This document shows positions 58,736-64,000 of a DNA stretch of 64,000 bases, piece after piece (position 1 is the stretch's first letter; each line of letters opens with the position of its first letter). A program made the position numbers and the translations under genes. The stretch covers positions 11,160,001 to 11,224,000 of the forward strand of contig JAUJPP010000011.1 of NCBI GenBank assembly GCA_030562195.1. The letters run 5' to 3'. The notes under the pieces were generated by a model. It saw only the letters and a program-made list of their open reading frames with translations. It ran no database searches and was not told where the DNA came from. This DNA is from Nipponacmea schrenckii. Its lineage: Eukaryota > Mollusca > Gastropoda > Lottiidae.

Positions 58736-59180
58736 GTAATCGAGAGATATACTCAGATAGAAAACAGGGAATGAAAAGTTCTGGATGGAGCAAATAAAAT
58801 TTCGAACTTTTATTTTATTTTTACCCAATTGACCCGAGCCGCTGCTTCTGAGTCGGTGAAATGATATGGAGGATAGTAGTAAGCGGGTTACTACAGGTAC
58901 AGGACGTTGATTGGTCGAGAGGTATCACGTGATGTCACGATCTAAAAATAGACTGGGGAAAACCTTAATACGTAGTTGTAACGTATCATGACATCAGATC
59001 TAAAAATAGATGGGGAAAACCCCAATAGTTTTAAAAATAGAACTGACGGGAAATTTTAAAAATAGACGTAACGATTAAAACGTCCTGAAAACGTAGGTGT
59101 AACGTAGAGAAAGAAAAAAAAAAGAGAGAGAGAGAGAGAGACAAAGAGAGGCAGACGACGGTTTGTTTATTCACCCGTGA
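58736..59180 (+). promoter_or_regulatory. Non-coding leader of the virus-like element with CTAAAAATAG repeats
   Basis: Two copies of ATCTAAAAATAGA followed by TGGGGAAAACC (58940 and 58998) and two TTAAAAATAG (59031, 59056) occur within 125 bp. GTAGTTGTAACGTA and GTAGGTGTAACGTA are a second repeated pair. Two further palindromic TCACGTGA/TCATGACA-like sites and a (GA)n tract (59117-59140) follow. The composition differs from the host repeats to the left. It may be a promoter, origin or terminal region. Confidence 0.4.
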
Positions 59181-59181
59181 A

Positions 59182-59262
59182 ATAGGTCGCGTGCCATTTG
59201 GTTTAAATGCATTTAAGTTAAAACAACTAGCCCGACATGTATATAAAGAAGCAGCGAGCAAA
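59182..59262 (+). promoter_or_regulatory. Promoter module 1 of the virus-like element
   Basis: ATAGGTCGCGTG (59182), AGTTAAAACA, a TATA box TATATAAAG (59240) and GCAGCGAGCA (59251) precede the ATG at 59278. The same elements in the same order precede the polymerase gene. Confidence 0.55.
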
Positions 59263-59277
59263 AGTGTTTTAGACAAT

Positions 59278-59559
59278 ATGGAGAAAAGAGACCTTGAATT
59301 GTTAAGAGACGTTTTATCAGCTAGCCGTCAATCAGAGATGTTTTGGAAGAACAAATATCCCTTTTTGACGCCAGTGGTATGGTACGATAAAGACAGTGTG
59401 ATTTACCATTTTATTGAATACTTAGTAAAGCGATACAACCCTAAAACCATGCAAAAAGCCTTTGAAGATTCTTATTCAAATGTAAGGGGATTCCACATTT
59501 CCTTTACAGCCCTTGTGCAGCAAGCCAAAACCATAAAGTCCGAAAACTTTACAATATAA
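59278..59559 (+). CDS. Small unknown protein of the virus-like element
   Basis: A 93-residue intact frame from ATG at 59278, chosen because it follows a TATA box and the shared GCAGCGAGCA motif; the frame is open further upstream (to about 59190) without ATG. The product is rich in aromatic and charged residues (SEMFWKNKYPFLTPVVWYD, HFIEYLVKRYNPKTMQ) and looks mostly helical, without signal peptide or membrane segment. I do not recognise the family. Its place ahead of the polymerase and its own promoter suggest an early or accessory gene; that is inference. Confidence 0.55.
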   Translation: MEKRDLELLRDVLSASRQSEMFWKNKYPFLTPVVWYDKDSVIYHFIEYLVKRYNPKTMQKAFEDSYSNVRGFHISFTALVQQAKTIKSENFTI

Positions 59560-59615
59560 AATGTGTCAGGTAGCAGACGACAATAACTAAACAGGTGTCA
59601 TATATACAACTATTA

Positions 59616-59712
59616 ATAGGTCGCGTGAAATCAGTCAACTTAAAACATGTTCAATCATGTTTAATCACGTGATTCGTTACAGCACGGATAAATAGACAAG
59701 AGCAGCGAGCAA
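59616..59712 (+). promoter_or_regulatory. Promoter module 2 of the virus-like element
   Basis: ATAGGTCGCGTG (59616), ACTTAAAACA, a palindromic AATCACGTGATT, a TATA-like GATAAATAG (59687) and GCAGCGAGCA (59702) precede the polymerase ATG at 59759. Confidence 0.55.
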
Positions 59713-59758
59713 TAATTCATTCTGCACGATCCTGTCCGAAGAGTCGAAACGAAGAATA

Positions 59759-62700
59759 ATGGCCCAACTCTACTCATTAACGATTGGAAGAAGATCCCGC
59801 AGCCGACTTTTCAGAACGGAAAATGTTTACGTGACCGTAGATTTCCATCACGACTGGTCGAGAATTTCACCACAAGATGTACCGAGACAACTGTTTTTCA
59901 CCTTCAAGAAGATAATTAAAGAAATAGAAAGCAGTCCGACAGATTACCTGCGTTTTGCAGAAAAGAAGGATTCCAATTGAATATCTATGCCCAACAACTT
60001 TTCGGGAAAGCAGCTTACAGGTCCCACAAGTACGTAGAGGGAACACCCAAACATTTGAATTTGTACGTTCACGGTCAACATTATGACGTTATCTCAAATA
60101 TTGGCGCCTTCGTAGAACGATCCTATTTCTGCGAGACCTGTCAAGTAGGATACAACAACGCCAGTGACCACAAGTGTCACGTGATGTGTCAGAAATGCCG
60201 TCAGTCTGGCCCAGCCTGTACCGGTGATCTTGATCTACTGTGTCCCGATTGTCATCGCCTATTTCACAGCCAGTCGTGTTTCGACCGCCACAAAACCCCC
60301 CATACAACCGTTTCCGTATGCGAGCGATGGAAGCGGTGTTTGAAATGCGGAAAGGAATGGGACACGATCAAAATGCATCGGCCATTAGACCAGCACGTCT
60401 GTGGAGAGTACCAGCCGATCGATGGTGTTATATACAGAAAGTTAAATGTCCGATCGATATCAACGGAAACAAAGAAGATCAAATTACAGCACTGCAAATC
60501 AAAGACTTGACACGATTCGTCTTCTTTGACTTTGAATGCCAACAGGATTCCGGAGAACACATTCCCAACTTGTGTGTTTTGCAGCTATGTTGCCATTTCT
60601 GCATCAATGACAACAAAAGCTGTCAATACTGCGACTCTTATTGGAATCAACAAAAAGAAGTCGTTATACGCTAGACCAAGTGGGTCAGTGGTTTATTCGT
60701 CTGGCTGGTCGTCGAATGGTGGAGGGAGGGACTGAGAACAACAACGTCAAATCATCCAAACAAGTGATTTGCGTCGCCTATAATTTCAAAGGCTACGATG
60801 GTATTTTGATGATGCAGGCCATTCACAAACACGCCGTGGCCGCTCCCGAAATCATTATGACTGGAGGAAAAGTCATGGCCATCTCTATGGGGTGTGTTAA
60901 ATTTATTGATTCTTTGAACTATTTGTCCATGCCTCTCCGAAACATGCCGGCAACGTTTGGCCTTACAGAAATGAAGAAAGGCTATTTTCCCCATTTCTTC
61001 AACACACCCGAAAACAACGGTTACATCGGAGCATATCCACCTCAAGAAGCCTACGACCCAGATGGAATGAACGTCAAAGAGAGGGAAAAGTTTTTAAAAT
61101 GGTACGAAGAACGAAAAGACACCACGTTTGATTTCAACCAGGAAATCTTAGCCTATTGCCAGAGCGACGTAGATATATTGCGAAGAAGCTGCGGAGCATT
61201 TCGTCACATCTTTTTAAACGACACGGGAATCGATCCCTTAGCCACCAGTATGACGTTACCAGCGGCGTGTAATCGGGTTTATCGAATGCATTATTTGCCC
61301 GTGGACACTATTCCCCCATCATTCCCAGAGCCTTGATGCAGAGTCCTGGAAAGGGCGAAGATTGGCGCCGTTATCAACCCCGACAACAGTCCAACAAAGC
61401 CTTACGGTGGTTGGAATGGGAACAACACAGGCGAACCATAACAGCGTTTCAAGATGGATCGTCTCTACCCAACATAAGGCATGCCGCAAATGGTGGAGAA
61501 ATTAAAGTCGGACCCTACAGTTTGGATGGTATGGACCAAGACCTCAACGTGGCCTACGAGTTCTTCGGTTGTGCCTTTCACGGTTGTCCCACGTGCTATC
61601 CCGGACCCGTCCAAGACGTCAAACATTTTCACCCGTACGACCCCACACGAACCATGAGAGAACTGCACGATAAAACAATGCAACGACTCCATGATTTGAA
61701 AAACAAGTACGGACTATGGAATATCGTGACTGTCTGGGAATGCCAAGTAGAAAAGGAGAGACGTGCTAACGATGACATGGAAGAATTTTTTCGCGCATTG
61801 GAGACCAACGGCTGGCCAAATCCAGAACCACTTCTTCCCCGAGACGCCTTTTTCGGTGGACGAACCAATGCCATTCAATTGATGGCCGTGCCAAAAGAAC
61901 CAGAAGAAATTCGATATTTGGACGTGGTGTCTTTGTACCCCATATCTGCAAATACGGACAATTTCCCATTCAAGAGCCAGAAATTATTACACAACCGGAC
62001 CAAGTGAATTGGCAACAATACGAGGGATTAATTCAGTGTAAAGTCTTACCACCGAGACAGCTCTATCATCCTGTGTTGCCGTTAAGATGGAACAAGAAAA
62101 CCACGTTTCCTCTCTGTCGTTCTTGCCTTGCCGAAAATATGCAGGACTCGGAGATAGCCGAATACGTGTCTTGTTCACATTCCGACGAAGAACGAGCCTG
62201 GGTCGGAACTTATGTGAGCCTGGAACTAAAGAAAGCTGCTTCTCTGGGGTACATCATCACAAAAGTCTTCGAAGTGTGGCATTGGTCAGAAGACAAATGG
62301 AGCCAGTACGACACTCTGACTAAAACGGGAGGCCTGTTCGCTGGATACATTGACCACTACTTAAAAACCAAAATGGAAAGTAGTGGTTACCCATCCGAAT
62401 GTCGCACGGACGAAGAGAAAAACAAGTTTATAGCAGACGTCTATCGAAAGGAAGGTATTCGACTCGATCCAGCCAATGTGGTTCATAACAACGGTGTTCG
62501 GAATTCAAGCAAATTAAAGTTGAACGTTTTATGGGGAAAATTTGGTCAGAGAGACAACTTTAGTCAAACCGAGTACGTTACCGAACCCTCCAGATATTTC
62601 GAACTTCTTACCGATGTTACAGAATCGATCAAAGACGTCCAGTTGGTCAACGATGACATGGTGATGGTGGAACGTTTGAAATTAGAAGAACACGTGCAGC

Positions 62701-63227
62701 CTTCGCCCATCACCAATGTCGTCATTGCCGCCTTTGTCACAGCCCAGGCACGATTAAAACTGTACTCTGTCTTGGAACCTTTGGGCGAACGGGTATGTTA
62801 TTTCGATACCGATTCCGTAATTTATGTACACCACCCTGAAAAATGGAACCCACCCAGAGGGAACAGTTTAGGAGAGTGGAAAGACGAATTGGAAGAGAAC
62901 GTGACCATCACCGAATTCGTCAGCGGCGGTGCCAAAAACTATGCCTATGAACTTTCGGATGGCCAGACCGTGTGCAAAGTGCGAGGGTTCACGCTTAACT
63001 ACCGGGGCTCTCAAAACTTAAATTTCGACTCGATGAAAGGCATGGTAGAAAACGTCCACCAAAGTGCACCTCTCACCATCACCAATCCTTTTAAGATAAC
63101 CAGAACACGTGATCGCCGACTTTACACAAAACCCGAAGACAAACAATATAAAGTCGTTTATACTAAACGTTTCGTTCAATTCAATGAGAAAGATGAACCC
63201 ATCAACACCTATCCCTATGGATATTAA
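59759..63227 (+). pseudogene. Family-B DNA polymerase of a virus-like element, five frame breaks
   Basis: The gene spans about 3.47 kb (about 1150 codons) from ATG at 59759. Order: an N-terminal region; a cysteine-rich zinc-binding region (CETC, CQKC, CPDC, CLKC; 60130-60400); Exo I FFDFEC (60527); Exo II NFKGYD (about 60784) and Exo III YCQSDVD (about 61155); an insertion with NGGE, YSLDG and FFGCAFHGCPTC (61488-61605) that resembles a Vsr/restriction-like nuclease; palm motif A DVVSLYP (61921); motif B region LKLNVLWGKFGQ (62514); motif C YFDTDS (62802). Family members of this layout are protein-primed-type polymerases in animal genomes. The frame changes near 59963, 60430, 60655, 61325 and 61937, each as if one base were lost; those at 61325 and 61937 lie in C runs and those at 59963 and possibly 60655 in A runs. 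All catalytic motifs are intact. No intron signals are seen. It may be an endogenous viral gene, or intact with assembly indels. Confidence 0.8.
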
Positions 63228-63610
63228 AGAAAAACTTAGAAAGAGATGGCTGAGATTCAGAGTACAAGAAAATTATCTTCCTTATATCGAAGACCAGCAA
63301 AAAAGAGCTTTGTATTGGCTGTGTCCACGATCATCCGTCACAGAAATACCATTCGTGTTTAGGCCTCGGGGTGAGTCCAATCACGGGTAAGACATCACAC
63401 CCCGTCGACGATTACGATTGGAACGAATTGAAACCAACTAAAGAAGTTATAGAAAATGTGTTGGGGAGTTTGATAGATAACCCCGAAGATCACGTGACCC
63501 AATGGGAGAGTGAAGATAGATGGTACGACGATGCACGCGACACGTTAAAAACATATTGGACCGTGCAGCGAGGTTTTGGACTCACACTCATCACTAAAAA
63601 GGACCAATAA
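63193..63610 (+). pseudogene. Unknown protein overlapping the polymerase end, one frame break
   Basis: An ATG at 63193 (or 63217) starts in another frame before the polymerase stop at 63227, an overlap of 35 or 11 bp. The first part has LRKRWLRFRVQENYLPYIED and YWLCPRSSVTEIPF; near 63368, in a GGGG run, the frame changes, and continues with DYDWNELKPTKEVIENVLGS and DRWYDDARDTLKTYWTVQ to a stop at 63608-63610. About 135 residues in all. The family is not recognised. Overlap with the polymerase fits compact viral gene packing. Confidence 0.5.
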
Positions 63611-63700
63611 AAAGCGAGAAAAACCGAGAACCAATCAGCATCGAGCAGAATGAAATAAAAAGGCAAAGACTCTCGTCGAATCTTCATTTTCTTTTTGGAT
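63604..63700 (+). promoter_or_regulatory. Probable promoter of the CCHC gene
   Basis: CCAATAAAAAGCGAG, GCATCGAGCA (63638; one base different from the GCAGCGAGCA of modules 1 and 2) and AAATAAAAAGG (63652) precede the ATG at 63701. Confidence 0.35.
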
Positions 63701-64000
63701 ATGGAAGCAGCTTGTTTCTACTGTAGCAAAAATGGACACTGGTATCGAAATTGCCCAGAACGACAACCTGGAAAACAACAACAAGGAAAACGACCCACCA
63801 GCTATGGAGGATACGGTGCCTGTTACGTATGCAAAGAAACGGGACATTGGGCACCTCAATGTCCCAAACGTCGAGAACAAAAAGAAGAGGAGAAAACAGT
63901 CGAACCCAAAACGTATGGAATTAAAAGACCCAACGAATACAACCACAAGTGCCTCAACTGTGGGTTCATTGGACACGGAGTATTTGAATGTACAGCCGAT
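63701..64000 (+). CDS. Three-knuckle CCHC protein (runs off the window)
   Basis: The frame is open from ATG at 63701 to the window edge (100 codons). Three C-x2-C-x4-H-x4-C knuckles are complete: residues 5-18 (CFYCSKNGHWYRNC), 41-54 (CYVCKETGHWAPQC) and 84-97 (CLNCGFIGHGVFEC), separated by basic Gln/Lys/Arg-rich linkers. It should bind single-stranded nucleic acid. The knuckle spacing is that of retroviral gag and CNBP-like proteins, but no gag domain or LTR is near; the position next to the polymerase points to a replication, packaging or single-strand-binding role. That is inference. Confidence 0.7.
   Translation, partial: MEAACFYCSKNGHWYRNCPERQPGKQQQGKRPTSYGGYGACYVCKETGHWAPQCPKRREQKEEEKTVEPKTYGIKRPNEYNHKCLNCGFIGHGVFECTAD

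Noticed and set aside
60089..61969. Minus-strand frames of 65-98 codons under the polymerase
   Set aside because: They are antisense shadows of the polymerase and have no domain of their own.
59759..63227. Programmed ribosomal frameshifting in the polymerase
   Set aside because: Five shifts in one gene, without a consistent slippery site and structure, are implausible; indels or assembly errors explain them better.
63701..64000. Retroviral gag based on the CCHC knuckles
   Set aside because: There is no capsid-like domain before the knuckles, no LTR or primer site, and the neighbours are DNA-virus-like.

Overview
The window is eukaryotic, intron-containing, AT-rich DNA, most likely from a bivalve mollusc. 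That placement rests on long runs of ~160-bp imperfect repeats of the bivalve 'pearl' type with palindromic TATACGCCC...GGGCGTATA ends, and on a tRNA-headed SINE with a conserved invertebrate-type centre and GACGTTAAACCC tail. It is an inference from repeat types, not from a species-specific gene. One 500-bp run of N (4436-4935) marks a scaffold gap. I recognise no ordinary host housekeeping gene; nearly everything is mobile-element derived.

Layout. 0-4 kb: a TTAA-flanked fold-back MITE, a spliced IS3-like eukaryotic transposase on the minus strand, and a 52-bp tandem array. 5-5.9 kb: a two-exon MADF-domain gene next to a PIF/Harbinger-like terminus. 6.7-9.4 kb: a possible TIR-bounded element, directly followed (9.4-14.05 kb) by a better-defined transposon with related ends, subterminal repeats, a 61-bp minisatellite and a broken, spliced transposase-like gene (S-D-x-C-x-G-Q-N-K-N family). 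14-18.5 kb: decayed Gypsy, gag-like and hAT-like fragments and a partial LTR. 20-32 kb: nested pearl-type repeats with the N-terminal exon of a tyrosine-recombinase-like gene. 33-43.3 kb: two convergent paralogues of that family (plus and minus strands), split by MITEs and by a second copy of the 0-4 kb element. 43.6-49.2 kb: a LINE copy and a second IS3-like transposase whose intron holds a MITE. 50-58.7 kb: two related LTR retrotransposon remnants and a LINE nested in a Jockey-like LINE.

58.8-64 kb differs from the rest: visibly higher GC, intronless, all genes on the plus strand, short or negative spacing, TATA-like boxes close to starts. It encodes a small unknown protein, a family-B DNA polymerase (cysteine-rich N-terminus, 3'-5' exonuclease, a Vsr-like nuclease insertion, palm motifs), a second unknown protein overlapping the polymerase stop, and a three-knuckle CCHC protein that runs off the window. 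I read it as an endogenous Polinton/adintovirus-like or otherwise novel DNA-virus-like element. Two of its genes share an upstream module (ATAGGTCGCGTG ... TATA-like ... GCAGCGAGCA). The five polymerase frame breaks are all of the 'one base lost' class, several in homopolymers, so assembly error is a serious alternative to genuine decay.
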